Positions 10,801 to 24,906 of a stretch of DNA of 64,000 nucleotides are shown here, piece by piece. The notes under the pieces were generated by a model, which was given only the letters and a program-made list of their open reading frames with translations, had not been told where the DNA came from and ran no database searches. The DNA comes from Echria macrotheca. Lineage: Eukaryota > Ascomycota > Sordariomycetes > Sordariales > Schizotheciaceae. A program made the position numbers and the translations under genes. Position 1 is the stretch's first letter. Every line of letters starts with the position of its first letter. Location of the stretch: contig MU839845.1 in NCBI GenBank assembly GCA_030411725.1, positions 310,001-374,000 of the forward strand. Direction: 5' to 3'.

Positions 10801-13111
10801 TCAAGAAACGTCCATGCTGTACAACACCGGGTCGAGTTGGAACGGCTTGGAGGCGTCTGCCATGAAATCGTCCATGGCAAACTGCAGCGAATCCCCAAGC
10901 ATGTCGCCGTCCACCGCGTCCATGCTGAAGCTGTTCAAGTCGAGGAGCATATCGGCATCCAGCAGAGGCTGGAAGTCAATCCCGATGTCCAGCCCCGCTC
11001 CCTCCGAAATGTCACTGTTCGGCTCCGACGCCCCACTATCCTTGCCGGAATCCGGCGTATCGTTCGGTGTTGATGATCGATATACGTTCAAATCGATCAA
11101 TACGTTGTCGCCCACCGGGTCAAAGTTGGCAAAAAGACTCGCTGGGTTGATTGTCGAACCGGCCCACGGATCTTCCACAACGCCCCTTGATACGTCGAAA
11201 TCCGACAGACCTGTCGCCGGCTTTGCCACTTCCCCTTTTCCTGGTGTGCCCGCCCCCTCGATAGATTTCCCACCGGCAGCGCTGCCTTGCCTCCTCATGG
11301 AGCCGTCTCGAGACATCGGCGTCGCACCGCCGTCAGGCTTGCCCGGCTGGGCTTGGCCCTGGCCTGTCGTCGTCAACACCGTGTCGCTATCCAGGCCATA
11401 CATGGCCATGATACTGTCGTTCATATACTTGAAAGGGTCTTCCCTCGGCTTGACGTGCTCCTCCTGGTAGTGGGTTTGGAATGCCTCTTCTGTCGGGAAC
11501 CCCGCCGTGTGCCATTCGCAGTCACTTTCAGGGCAGGTGAAGCTCTTGGGTGCCTCCGGCACCGGCGCTGTAGGTGTGGGAGCTGGCTGCCTCTTCACCT
11601 CCGGGGACGGGATCCGGGTCTGAGGAGAGGCGCTGGGACCAGCCGCCTGCGTGACCGATGGCGAAGCCGTCTCTTCCTTCTTCGCCTTCTTCCGGGGGGG
11701 CGGAGGTGCCTTCAGGTTTCCACGAGTAAGTTCCGGGCTGTTGAAATATGTCGGAGCCACAATGGGCGTCTGTTGCGTCCCGAACAGAGCCGGCGCGTGT
11801 GTCGACGTTGGTGCAGCGGGCGGCCTGTTCTGTTGTGTCGCTTTGGGCGGCTGCGCAAGACCTTGAACGTTCGGCACGGCGGGCTGGGCTTCCTGGGCCT
11901 TGGGCTGCTCCGTCGGTTCGCTCCCCGGCTGTCTGGCTCGCTGCTGCGAGAGCATTTGGAAATCCTTGTAGAACGTCGCCAAAGATGCGTCGATCTGGTC
12001 GAGGTCTCTTGGCAACATGGTAAAGACGCCTTTGGGCTTGGTCATTTCCTGGTCTTCGAACTGCGAAGCAAGCCTCGCTCGCTATCAAACCCATTAGCAA
12101 CCCGACGACACAAACGCGAGGGATCTGATACTTACTGCTCTGAAAATATACCTCGCCTTCTCCTGGTCCTTGACAACAGCATACCAGCGGGCCAGTTTAC
12201 TAAGGAAAGCCTGTACGGTTTTAACCGTAGCTACGAGCCTCTTGGTCATATTGGCCACCTCGTCTGGTCTCATGGGAATAGGATGTTCTTGCTTGGACAT
12301 CATCATTTGCTGCCGGGATTCCTCCTGGAGCATCCTCTTCAGCTCTTGCATGATGCTCTGATCATTGCCAGCCGGCTTCGGCATCCCCCCTTTCTGTTCC
12401 GATGCTAGGTTGACCATCTGTTCCTGTGCCGGGCGCGCAGCGGCGGGTTGAGCGGACGGGCGTGACGCACCGTTAACAGGCTGGCTAGCGGCATCGCCAT
12501 CGCTCTCCTCTGGGCGTGGTCGCTTCACGCCTTGCTGCTTGATGCCAGCCGCGGGAGAGGCGTTGGGGCGGGCAGGTTGTGGCTGCCGGGCCTGTTTGGG
12601 CGCTGCCGGGCCTGGGGCAGACGTCTCAGCCTCGGACGCAGCGAGCTGGGCTTTTGACGGTCCGGGTTGTCGGCCGTTCTGAGGAGCCGAGGTGGGCGTA
12701 GGAACGGGCGCCGGTGGTTGCTGGGGCGTTTGGACCAAAAAGTTCTGCCCAACGGGTTTGTGTTCCGTCAACCCAGCATTGTTCTTCTGGGCATCTAGCA
12801 GCAACTGCTGTTGCTGCTGCTCCTGCTGCCGCTGCTGTTGCTGTTGTAGGTACTGTTGCTGTTGCCAGTATTTCTTCGTGAACTGGTCCTCCTTCAGCTT
12901 CTGGATAATCGGGATGAGGTCCGCATCCGGGAGATTTGCGAATCTCGGTTGGTTCTTCCTGACTTGTTCAAGCTCCTGCGGTGTGGTCTGCGGGACAATC
13001 ACATGAGGTGGCAGAGGCGGCACTGGGCGTGGTGTCGGGACGGGGACGCCCGGAGCGTTCGGGGTGGCGTTTGGCGCTTGCGGACTCTCCTGCGGCGGCG
13101 CCTGTTGCCGT

Positions 13112-13142
<31 letters not shown>

Positions 13143-15366
13143 TTCTCTTTTCAAAGATCTGCTTCATCTGGGCCAACTGGAACTGGTACAACTGGTTCTG
13201 CATCAAGGCCGCCATGTTGGTTTGTTGTGCATACTGTTTCAACTGGGACCATTTTCTGATGTCTGCAGGGATCGAGCCGCGCATATGGTGAAGGACCGAG
13301 GGGGGCACATCCAGACTGTCCATCATCACTTTTGACTTCGGGAGGCTGGACCACGCGTTAAACGCAATTGTCGCTTGGTTCGAGGCCGCCTGGCCGCCGG
13401 GCGTGTTCACCACTCCAGGTTGCTGCGTTAGATTGTTTGCCATCGAGAACTGATTGGCATTACCCAGAGGCCCAACCGGAGATTGTCCCGGGGCAAACAT
13501 GGGGTTCGGTACACCTGTCATCGGTGGCTGCGCCTTCGGGCCCGCCATCGCATTGTTTATCGGACGGCCTGGAGCGGACCACTTGTCCATGCCCCCTGGT
13601 TGCGGTACATTGCCGGGTGGTAAATTGTTCAGGGACGCTCGTGCCTCGGCCGTCATGTTCGCCAGCGCGTGCGCCACGGCCGGGTTCTGCATCGGTCGTG
13701 GGTTATTCTGGTGGTTGAAGGTCGGGTTCAGAGTCGCCGCACCCGGTTGATTGTTCTGCGGCATGGGCTGCCCCGTGACCGGGTTCATCGGCACAGGCGG
13801 CTGCCGCATCGGAGCCGTGAGCGTGTTCATGGCCGGGCTCTGGGCATTCGGCGGGGGCCCCGAGAGCCCCCCGGGTTGGCCTTGCATTATATTCACACCA
13901 TGCATCCTCGCCTGGTTCGCTGCTCCTCCCGGACCGACCGGCATGAAGCCTTGGGGAGTCCGTTGCATCTGGCCGAGCATCTGCGGGTTGGTTGGTGGCG
14001 CTTGCACTGGTAGTCCGTTCATCGGGCTCTGTGCAGGGTTCCTGCCCGGTGCCGTATTCGCCGGTACAACCAACTGTCCCTTTTGCTGGGCAACGATGCC
14101 CATATGCTGCTGGTCCCGTATCGTCTCCAGGTTCGGCTGGAACATCTGACCGTCGGGCGCGCCGCCTTGAGGACCCAACAGGTTGCCCATGGGCCCATTC
14201 ATCTGTCCCGGTTGTTGCGGGTGCTGCATGACATTAGCAGCCATCTGTTGCCGTTGGTGCATAAGCCGTGCTTGGTGCTGCTGCTGCCTCTGCAATATGG
14301 CTAGAGCCTGGTTTTGGTAGACCAAGATTGCGGGGTCCTTGCCCTGGCTCTGGTAGTCGGCAAACATGGCCGGCATCCTCTCCGAGATAAGGGCCCGAGC
14401 ACTGATCTTTGAGTCCTCCTCGGCTCGATTGTACAGGGTCTGAGCGACGTCGAGAACCTTTTGTCTTTCCATCGGGTTCAGTTGATCCATGGACCGCAGA
14501 CCCCCTCCGCTCAGCTCCTGTGGCGTGACAGCGCCGGGAGCCCTTTGTTGCGTCATGGGCATCGCGAATGGCCGTTGTCCGGGTCGGTTTTGCATCATTC
14601 CCACTGGTCCCATGGCGCCCCCCATGCCTTGGCCTTGGCCTTGCGGGATTGGCGACACCTGCATCGGATGTTGGAGGTGTTGAAAACCATGTTGGGCAGG
14701 TTGGCCTAGACCCCTCGCGGCCGCCATCTGGTTCAACATGTGCTGCTGTTGCTGTTGAGCTTGTTGGTGGGCCTGCTGCTGGGCCTGCTGCTGGGCCTGG
14801 AGCTGGGCCTGGGCTTGTTGCCTGGCGGCATCGGCGTTGAGCTGATTCTGGAGGTTCGGCGCATTTGCTTGTCGTCGCTTGACCATCTCGTTCACCTTCT
14901 GTGACATCAGGCTATCGTACATTCCCTGATACTCGTCGTCAGCGGCCAACTTGAAGGATGTCGAACATTAGGACTAACCTTGTCATGCGATTGCTGGAAT
15001 GCCTTCTTTTCGGCATCGAGGCCGAACGAGACGGCTTTTTGGAAGTCGGCGGTGGGGAGCGCCAGCACGGTGTTTGAAATCCTAGAGAGGAAAGGTTAAA
15101 CCCGCTGCAAGATTGAAACTGGGCCAGGAACAAAGAAGCTCGGAGGGTGGTGGGTCATACAAGTTCATAGTTTTCACTAGCCGGTCCTGCAGCGTCACTT
15201 GGCTTTGCCATCCGCCGGGCGGCGCACTGTGCTGTGAGTTGGCTAGGTGCTGGTACACCAGAGCCTGTATGTGCTGCTGCCTTTGCGACGCAGGCTGTTG
15301 CGACGCCTGCTGGGGCTGCTGCATCATTAAATGGCCGTTCCCGGCCATGGGCAAATTAGCGGCCAT
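10801..15366 (-). CDS. MED15: Mediator tail subunit 15 (KIX domain, Gln-rich)
   Basis: Four exons: 15366-15161, 15081-14979, 14925-12136 and 12081-10801, with introns of 79, 53 and 54 nt, give about 1459 residues. The N-terminal 120 residues form a KIX domain; its core WQSQVTLQDRLVKTMNLIS followed by NTVLALPTADFQKAVSFG is completed only by splicing exons 1 and 2. The middle is a long Gln/Pro/Met/Asn-rich region with several pure polyglutamine runs encoded around 12797-12870 and 13100-13140. The C-terminal third has ordered islands, for example FTKKYWQQQQY and FRARARLASQFEDQEM across the last intron, and an acidic end (QPLLDADMLLDLNSFSMD). Med15 (Gal11) is the Mediator tail subunit that binds acidic activators through KIX. 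The acceptor of intron 2 is the least certain; an upstream AG would leave only 29 nt of intron. Confidence 0.88.
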
Positions 15367-18300
15367 CGCCGCGAAACACTGATATCGTCAATCCTTGGCC
15401 GCGGGTGCTGTGAGTGCCAAAGGGCGGCGTGCTGAGGGAGGCCGGTGCGAGCGGGCGAACCAATCGTCGCACAACCGCACGCGACGTCCAAGGAAACTGC
15501 GGTAGTTATTTCCTGGCCCTTGCGCCGAGGCAGGGAGCCGTCAGATGGCTGCAAGCTGCCTTAGCGTAACCCAAAAGCGTCCATATAAGGGCCGGCGTCG
15601 TTGGCGGTTCCGAGGCGAGCTCCCAGTAGCTTGTGGGAGTTAAGAGTCTCAAGGCTGCACGTCAGATGTCTCTTATCGACCTGATAGACAGTGGCAGACT
15701 CGAGAGCCTTTCGAGCACCAACCAACTTGATGTGTCAGTGCTGCGCGGTCTTGGATCGTCAGTGTGAGGTGGTGGGGTTGGCGAGATATCCTGCCACCGG
15801 CATTCGTCGCGCGGAGCCGGTATTCTTTCTGAGATGCTCGAATTCGGCACAAAATTTGTCGTCGGGCGAGTATATACCGTGGAGGTTGCCCCGTCGACGA
15901 GCCCGAGTACACTGCGAGAGCACCGCGACTCGGCGTCTGTCCGAAATCCTCTGCCACTAACCACCTCTTTTCCCTTCAAACCCAGAATCAGACTGCAGTA
16001 GCTTCCCTGTAACGTGTACTGAGCCAGTCCTCGAATTCCTCCGGCCAGGAAGTGACAGCGCGCCGGCTCCGACGGCGTGCGGAACGGTCGCTGATTAACT
16101 TTGTCGGGGAACGGGGCCCGGGTTGAAGGTCGAGAGACGGCACCGTGAGGATGGAACAAGTCGTCACGCGGAGGCCTCAGGTTCTGTCAACTTTTCGTGC
16201 TGGGTAATACGAGTGCGACGGAGGACGAAGCTCGTTTTTGCGGGCTGGGAGCGCGGACGTCCAGTGTGCGATGCACCGGCGCAGGATGCAACGAGACCTG
16301 GCAACGGGTGGCCGCGCGCGAAGAGAAATTGGAGAAAAAGAAGGAGCAAAAAGAAGCGCGCGTTGCAATCTACAAAAACGAGAAGGGCCGCACACACGGG
16401 GTGCGACAGAAATATGGCGGCGCGGGGTTGGCGAGAGGTGAAGGTGAAGACCGGGGAGAGGAGGCGGTCATAACCCAAGGCGTTGAGAAGGGAGAGAGTG
16501 GTGTGCCCAGGAAGAAGATGGGAAGGGGAATGAGGAACCAGGGAAGGCGATGGCCCAGTCTGACACTGGCTCTCTCTCTCCAGCAGAACCCAGCGACCGC
16601 CGGTGCCAGGTGCCGCCTGTACTGCCAGGTATCGCTATGTACCCTAAGTCACTTGCACTGTTGCGGCTAGCGCTAAGCAGGGCGGCAAAAAGACAGTGAG
16701 AGAGAAGACTCGAGGGCGGCACAACGCAAGAAAGAAGCAGAGCGACACCACACGACCGAAGCGCCCACAATGCGAAGACTTGTTGAGAACCGCCGCCTCT
16801 CAATTTGGCTGATGGGCGTGTCAGAGCCGCTGCGGCTACTCGAGTTAACTTTCTATAAGGCAGCGCGTGTTTCTTTGCTGAGGCCGAGCTCGCGTCTTCA
16901 GAGAAAGGCTTCGGCGCACACACACCAACACTCGATCGGCCAGATGCCGCGACGGATCCAGATCTGCGCTGCCTGGCGGTCTTTATCAGAAAATACAATT
17001 GCTGCCAGCTTCGGGCCATCGCAGGTCCAGGGAGCAGCAATCTCGTCAATCAAGAAGGTGCAGCTAGATGAGATGCGCCCGCGATCAATCACTCCACTGC
17101 CTGACAGCAATCGAGGTTTGGAGGGTCCGGGACGCGCCCCCCTGCTTCGACTGTGGCTCCAGATGTGGGCAGGGGTCCGGATGGCGAGCGAGATGCGAGA
17201 CCGGGAGGCTTGCGAACCAGGGATCAGATCTGAAGACAAGAAAAGGCGGGATATTCACAGGGAATCTGCATCTCTCGCCCATTGCTGCCGGCCAATTTGT
17301 CCACAAACCTGGGCTGGTCCGGCGACGCGGATATGTCTACGAAAATACCATGACAGCTGAGCCCTGTGTGTAGGCAAGATCAAGAGCAACAGAGCCCGGT
17401 GGGAAGGGCGAGAAGTCCCTTGGGTTCAGCCACAGATGCCCCCGTTCGGGTGGTGGGAGGGCAGCATCTGAGTGGAGGGGCAGAGCGGTACGAGGCTGGT
17501 ACCGGACGATACTTCAGGTACCGGCAGGGAGCCGGGAAGACACCAGACGACAAAGTGGCAGACGTCCGACAGGCAGCCCGTGAGCAGAGAGCATTGCAAA
17601 CCCGCCTGTGTGGTGCTGATGGTGGGATTGCGCTTCACCTTCATTCGCAGGGCCAACCGGATCTCAATTCGTGCCAGAACCCGCCGTCGTCGCCGTCTGC
17701 CGTGCGGCCACGAGTCTGCGAACCTGCGAACCTGGCTGTTCGCCAGTTCAACCATGGACACTGCTCGCCAACGACGATAGACCAGAGACCCGCCAACCCC
17801 CAGAGCCCGGGTCTCGCAGCCAGGCCAGCCCGCAAACAGCTGCTGCGTGTGTTGCGTGCGCTGGTGGGTGACTGCTTCGACAGGTGCCCGATGATGAGGC
17901 TGATGATGACGGCAGCGATTGGGGTGCGCAGGAAAAGGAACGGGCCTGGGAGTGCTGCCCCTCGTCTCTTCCTGTCTATCTTATATACCGTCGACAATGG
18001 ACCGTGACTGGAGCTACTAGACTTACACTGACTACACAGCCGTTCAAACAGCAGCCACGGCTACAGCACACGATCCGCATCCATGGACGAAGCTCGGGTT
18101 GAGAACAAAAAGACAGCCAACACACTGCGAAACTCGGTCTGTGTGGGTGTGGGCGCCCGCTTGCGCTCTCGTGCCTTGCCCAACTCTGGCAGCCGTCTGG
18201 GATGTGTCCGGGATGACCCTGGCTCAGCCCACTTCGTCCACGCCCCGCCGGGCATCCTCGACGCTCTGTGCGTTTCGCTGCCCTCTCTTTCTCTGTCCTC

Positions 18301-21187
18301 CTGCACCGGCGACCAGATGTTTGCACCTTGATCAGCCAACCGCTGGCTGCAATCGCTGTCACGGAGATTTTTGGTCTACAAATTGTGGCCTGCCAGAGCA
18401 ATTGCCCAAAGGGGGCATTGGTATCCGTAAACTTTGACGACGGAAAACCCACCCTTGAGCTGCCGAGTGGGGCTCAACGTCTGCGTCAAATGGATTTTGC
18501 GACTCCACCAGCCACACACACTGATGAGAGAGCAAGAGAGAGAGAGAGAGGGTATGTCTGTGCTTGCTAATGTTACAGATGATCTTCGAGCTTGAGCGAA
18601 GCCGGGCACTCGTTGTCTGCAGAGCTTCGTCTCGGCCAGTATAATCAAATCAACAATCTGCGAGCCGGTCATGGGAACGGCGAGCGACTTGGGAAGTGCC
18701 GCATTTCAGGGCGAAGCTCTCCCTGTCAGGAATGACGGGTCCCGAAGCTGTTCGCTCGCGAGTCTGCAGCCGGAACTTCCCAGGACGGGCTCTCTACTCG
18801 GGCGTGCTCTTTTTATTGCTCCCCAAGTTCACGGCAGTGTGGCAAATATCGTCGACAACTTGATTCTGTCTTCTCTCTCTCTCGATGCTTCACCGGCTTT
18901 TCGCTGTGCGGCCGCACCTGGACCTGGCCATTCATGACAGCCGGGGCAGCCATTGTGCTACCCCTGCCGGCGAGGCCGCAGCGAAACCCAGCGGTGGGGG
19001 CAGAACGGCACGCCATCTTCGCCATTTTGAATTTAAGCTGCATCGATGTTCTTCATCCAGGCAGAGCCGCTATACCTATTTGGGATTTTGCCCAACTGCC
19101 TCAGATTCCCCAAACCCCCAGCCACAAGCCCGCCTGGCAGCGTGCCAAAAACCTTCCGAAAACGACAACAAGCAGCAGCAACAGCAACGTCGCTCGGTCG
19201 GGAGCGAGTGCACCGCAACGAGAGGATGGAGGTCAAGTGGGAGGCAAAATGGCCCGCTTCTTCTCCACTCCAAGCGAGAAATGCGTCGCGCGTCTACCCG
19301 GGAAACCCTGGAGATCCTGCTTGCAGCTTCATGGCGGGAGGAAGCTCCCGTTGGATACTGCAGCAAGCCATGCGGCCCTCTAGAGACCATCAATGGGAAT
19401 AGTGCCATGCGCCGCGCTGTCGAAGCCATACTGGCACGATTCCGCGCTTCAAGCCGTTCAATGGCTGGAAGCCTTGATATCCCCACGCTGTTGCAGAAAT
19501 AGCGAAAAGAAACGAGCAGGCAAAGACGGCCGATTTGAGGTCTGCAGAGCTCGCCAAGCACCACGGGAGCCTATCCTGTGCCCTTTTCATCTTTTCCGGC
19601 ATCCAATCCCAGTTTTTCCCCTCCAAGAGCTTTCTTGCCAGGGTCCACGGGATTGGGTAGAGAGCAGTGTACTTGGCGGTACGTCTGATACCGTGTCGCA
19701 TCCAGCAGATTGGAGTCACGATCATCATCAACGCCCTCTTTCTACGCAGGCCATTTGCGCCTTCATCCAGCTCGAATCGCCTATTTTCTTGTCACACAAT
19801 GGGATGCATGCCTTTTTTTCGCCACCCTGCGCAGCCGACGTGCCCAAGAACACTCGCTCCAAGATGAAATTCTTCATCTCCCCCGCCGGCGACAGCATTC
19901 CTCTTCAACCGACAACACTCCACCGCATTATTTTAGCTAGATACCTGGGACGGACAACGAGCCCGGGTTAATATGTGGGACACGCAGAGATGACGCCGCT
20001 GTTGGTCCCCCTTTTCCCCGCAAGAAAGCAGCAGCAGGACGAGCCGTGTCCCCCTCATCAGGAACATGTTTGAGGGGAAAAGACGGGGAGCGGGAAGAAG
20101 AGAGTGAGAGGGCAGAGGAGGAGACCCTCGTGGCCAGGATTTGTGACCGGCTGTCGCCCACCCCTTATAAAAACAAGGTGATATTATTGCGGCTACCAAC
20201 CGTCCTGGCTCCGTATCCTCCGCAATTGACCGAAAAGAGTCAAGAGCCCATATATGCGGGCCGGAGGTTAAGGTGTAGGAAAACTGGTCAGGGCCAAACG
20301 TGTTACAGCTTCCCATTTAGCCTGCGATGTGTGTTTTTGGTCTCGAGCAGCGAGCAAAAATACACGGAGAACATGCATAATAGAGAGAGAGAAAGGGGGG
20401 GTTAACCTGACGATGGGTGGGCCTGCCTCGAGAACTCGAACAAAAGGATTGGGGAAGTTTAAAAGGCTGGAACCGATTTTGGTCGTTGTACGGTTCCGCC
20501 CATATTTTGTACCCTTCCATTTACATCACCCGAGAAGCGGGTACGGGGGGTGAAGATGGCTCTCTCTTCCTCTCCTGCGGTTTCTTCTCCCGCGTCTTCG
20601 ATGGCTGGGTCCCTTTCCCGGACCCGACCTGGGTCCTGGAAAAAGACGAAGGAGGTGCAGCAGCCAGAAATGGGGGAAGCGCATCAAATCTTTCCCGCAC
20701 ATCATCTCACATCATTTTCCACATCAACTGCCCGCCCCGGGCTCCGGGTCGGTTCCCGGCCAACAACGGCAGAGAGAGCGAGATCAGTAGGTGAAGAGAA
20801 AAAGAGACGGACACCTAGGTGGGGGGGTGGGATTTTCCTGCCAGCCGTGGGCGATCATTCATGTCGAGATATTCTCTCTCTCTTCCTTTGCCTAGATAAC
20901 AACTCGCCTTCCCCTACAGTATATTGCTAACAAAAAGGTAGAGAAGGCTGTCTCAAAAATGTTATCGCGGGTACATAGATGGGTTGCGGATCGCGTAACC
21001 TTGCTTTGCATCAACCTGCCTGCCTGCCCTGCGTTGAGAAGGGCGCCAGGGCTAATATCGCCCTTACCTTTCCCGCCAGACTGCCAACGAGCCGCGCAGG
21101 GCTGTCTGTCTGTCTTCTTGTTTTGACGATGCGCGCGCGCGCAGCAAAGTTGAAAGCCGAGATATCGCTTGACGCTGCTGCGAGCAG

Positions 21188-21213
21188 TAGGTACCTATCT
21201 CAGGTAGGTACCA
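21188..21213. repeat. Double TAGGTACCTA / AGGTAGGTACC motif
   Basis: A GTAGGTACCTATC site is followed after two bases by CAGGTAGGTACC. It is one of about fifteen related sites in the window, nearly all between genes. Confidence 0.5.
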
Positions 21214-24200
21214 ACCATACGCTCTCGTCCGTGGTTCGCCCAGGGGGAAAGCTCACCCCACTTTGCACACTCTTCATCACGTCTTCCTTCTCGGGTGACA
21301 GAACTGCAAAGCTTCTTCATGATCCTTCAAGGGCCGAAACTCCAAATACCTACATGCTCTCAGTATACCGATACGATACGAGACACCTTCAAAAATAGTA
21401 TCATCAAGAAGACTGTGAAACAAGGCAGTTAGGTAGTTAGGTAGTTACCTGCGCGTTTCCGGATCTGGGGGGGATCTGGGGGTGGTGAGATGGTATCCAT
21501 CAGCTCGGGACTGACGACAAAAAAGAATTGTTCTGCCTGGGCTTTTTCGTCTCCAGTCTCCAGTCTCCTCCAGGGTTGTCATCGTCATCCTTATTTTCTC
21601 CCATCTCATCATACTGTTATTCATCCCCCCAGTCCCGGTGTCCCGGGAATCAGCACACAAGCGATGAGCGAAAGCACAAAGCCTCACAGCCCCTCCCCCT
21701 TCCCCCTCCCCCCTGGTCGTCTTTCTCTCATCACTGTGCCTCTCTCTCTCTCCCGGCTCCAGATTTTTCGAAGAGCCAGAAAAGAAGGTTTCGGGTGTCA
21801 GTGAGAGGCGCAGCGGTTTGTTTTTATAAACACATTGCGTTGTGTGGAGTACCTAAGTGATGACTGTCGGTCAAGTTTGGAGATTTGCATGCAATTGCCT
21901 GCCCCCCGAGGGGAAACGGTTTGACCTTGTCAGCGCTCACGGACACACACACACACACACCCGCCGCATTGGATTGTGGTGTCAATCACGGTGGTGGGAT
22001 GGGATGGTGTGTGTGGTGTGGCCCATCCGTTAAGAACAGCTAGTTCTAGACGGCCTTCTACAAACCTATCGACCTGTCAGGGACGGGTGTGTGATGAATT
22101 GCATATCTGGAGTGAAGTGGTGGAGGTGAGGGGTTCTTCTGTCTCTGCCCTGTCTGTCTCTTTCGAGAAATGGCGGGGCAAACAATGGCCTTTGTTCGGG
22201 TTCCCCGCCTGGCCTGGCCCGCCGCCCGCAACCGACACGCTAACAGCCATTGCCGTGAGCCGCGGCTAATCTTTGTTAGGGACTGGCTCGGCTGTGGGGC
22301 CGGCGGCTTTCGTTCCTGGACCTGATGAAGCGAACTTCACATCGCAAACATTTTCTTTTATTTGGAAGATCGTTTCGTCTCAGCGGTCGCGCGCGAAACT
22401 GGTTTCCATGAATTGTTTTACTAGGCGATCTACTGCTAGACTTATAGTATGGGTCGAATATATAGCAAGGCACCGCAACGGTTCAAGGAGAAACAAACGC
22501 CAGGGAAAGAATGAATTGCTGAGAGTTTGTTGCTGGCCGCCGCCCTCCGGGCTCTTCTCCGACTTCAATGGTCCAACCAGAAACCGAGGGGCGGGGGAGG
22601 GCATTGGAGGGGTTCTGGCCGCCCCGCAAAAGAGAGTCTCTCTTTCTCTCTCTGTCCTTGTTGTCGATCTGGACAGGATAGGAAGTTCGACGGAGAGATG
22701 AAAGCTAGATCGGGAATTGTTGTCACATCGTCTCTTTCCGCAGAGGGTGAGTACCGCCTCCTAAGCGATGCCCGAGCGAGCCCCACGCGACGCATTCTTC
22801 TTTTCCTAGCAATCGAGGAGAAGAAAGGAAGAAGCTTGGCAGATCACTGACCGTGAGGTGCGTTGCTTGGGTGTGCCACAGGGGGGTGGTTTGCAGCGTC
22901 GGTGGTGTCTGGGCCTGCGTAAGTGCTGGGCGGCAGTTTTGACTTTGTATGATCGCCGCCAGGGGTGTCGCCGAGTCGCCAAACCCCAAACTTTTTCGGG
23001 CGGGTCGTTGTGTGCTTCGAAATCTACTCTACTCCGTGATCCTCCGTATACCAAGAAAGTTGTACACGTAATCGCTATATTCTGACTGACGGATGACGGT
23101 CAAGAAGAAGAAGAAGAACGACAGAAACAATTGCAGAATGGATGATTCTAAGCCTCACTACGCCACGGCGGCCGCACTTTGGAGACTGCTGTTTCTCTTT
23201 GGACTGGCCCGTATTCTCCGTATCATCGGCGGTCCCGGTCTTCGACGGGCTTTTTGTTTGTCGCTCCACCCAATGATGAGGCTAACTTCCTGTTCCGGGC
23301 GTCATCCAGTCATCAACTGTTCACACCAGCGAGCCAGTCATAAGCTCAGATTTTTTTTGTAGGATCTTTTTTCTTTCTCTCCCATTGGATTTCGTAGATA
23401 CCTTGATTCGACTCTACCCCACGCTTTGTTTCTGTATACATGCAAACCAGACACACCCAAACTCTTGCCGGGAGAGAATTCGTAGGGACTTTTATCGATT
23501 CCATCACCCGCCTCCTTCCGCATCGTTGAATACTAACACAGTAAAACATTTCGTACCTTGTACACCGACCGCATTTCCCTGCAAAGGCAAATGTCTTTGG
23601 TATTGTGTGCGCGAAGGTCGGATCATATGAGAAGGCTGTGAGGAAAAAAAGGGGGGGAAATACGACCACTACCGCCAGCAGAACCGAAACTATCGATGGG
23701 AAATATATTATATTTATCGACATACCTCCCTTTCCAGGCAAACAAAAAGCCAAATCCATCCGTGCGCAACACCCATTTTTTTCCCGTCGAACTCAGCCCT
23801 TTCAATAACGATATGTCCGAACGGGGATGAGATTGACAGATCGAGTACCGACTTTCAGGAACTGGCAGTTGCATAGATCTCATGGCGTTTCAATGTTTTC
23901 TTTTTTATTTTGAAGAAACCTAGCTATGAAGAAAAATAGATACCGATGGCGATGACTGCTGTCGAGATGTGATGTGATGGGACTCATGGGAGGGACGAGG
24001 GGTGCTGTGTGTGTGTCCCTCGTCGCCGTGTGGGGAGACCAACGGTCGTGATTGGCCGCCCTCAGACGACAGCCAACGAGCCGGGACCCTGGTCCGGTCT
24101 TCTCTTCCCGTTCTTTTTCTCTTCTCCCCTGCGTTGAGGTTTCTGAACTACTAATTTTTCTGTCTCGTCGTTTCTCTCTTCCTACAATGGTTCTTACCAT

Positions 24201-24880
24201 CGTTCAAATCTCAAGTTAGCATCCCACGAGAAACTCCATCTTCTCAAGCCGTCTCCCTTCTTTGGGAAATACTTCTCTCTTTAGGGGCCGTTACAGCAGA
24301 CACGCTGGCACACAGTCTGTTCACCCACCCTAGACCACCAGCGCAGTGATCTCCCATGCATGTAACCCAATCATGCCTTGCGTGCTTCCTCGCAAAACGC
24401 AGGTTCTAGAGCGTCTTTTCTGTAGTTACACTATGCTGGCTCGCTGTAAGTCAGGGGCAGGGGGGCGGTACTCCTCACAGCAGCCAGCTGCCACTTTTCT
24501 CTCTTACTCAACTGCATTCTAGCACCGCGCAACTGCTAGAAGTATTCTGGTATAGTTCTTCCGTTTGTGGTTGAAGCGTGGTGTATATGATATACTCATA
24601 GAGGAGGTAGGTACATGCCGATCAAAACTCGTCTGATGGGAGGACAAGATGTCCCAGACCCGACGCAGATCCCTAGGTAGGTACCAACCGAACCACAAGC
24701 ACGTCTGGTTCACGTTCTTTTCTTCTTCCTTCTCGCAGAACAGTCTGAGGAACCAAACGTTCCAGCCTCAGGCGGCTTGACCTGAATGCACATCCACACA
24801 CTCACCACCACCACCCATATACAACGCATACACTGCAAAAAAATGAAGAAGGCAAAGTAAAGTTGCGGATGTAGGTCAGA

Positions 24881-24906
24881 TACCTAGGCACCTAGGCACC
24901 TAGGCC
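24881..24906. repeat. Three tandem CCTAGGCA units
   Basis: TACCTAGGCA is followed by CCTAGGCA and CCTAGGCC, so the palindrome CCTAGG recurs three times with 8 bp spacing. It belongs to the same motif family as the CCTAGGTAGGTA sites in other intergenic stretches. Confidence 0.5.

Noticed and set aside
12692..14840. Plus-strand frames rich in Cys, Leu or Pro across 12.7-14.8 kb
   Set aside because: They are antisense shadows of the CAG/CAA-rich MED15 exon; Cys and Leu runs are the complement frames of polyglutamine.
16123..19971. Several plus- and minus-strand frames of 150-213 codons (for example 16468-17049, 17366-18007, 18885-19502, 19393-19971)
   Set aside because: They overlap one another in different frames, have Arg/Ser/Ala/Pro-heavy composition, and show no domain, TM pattern or splice logic linking them.
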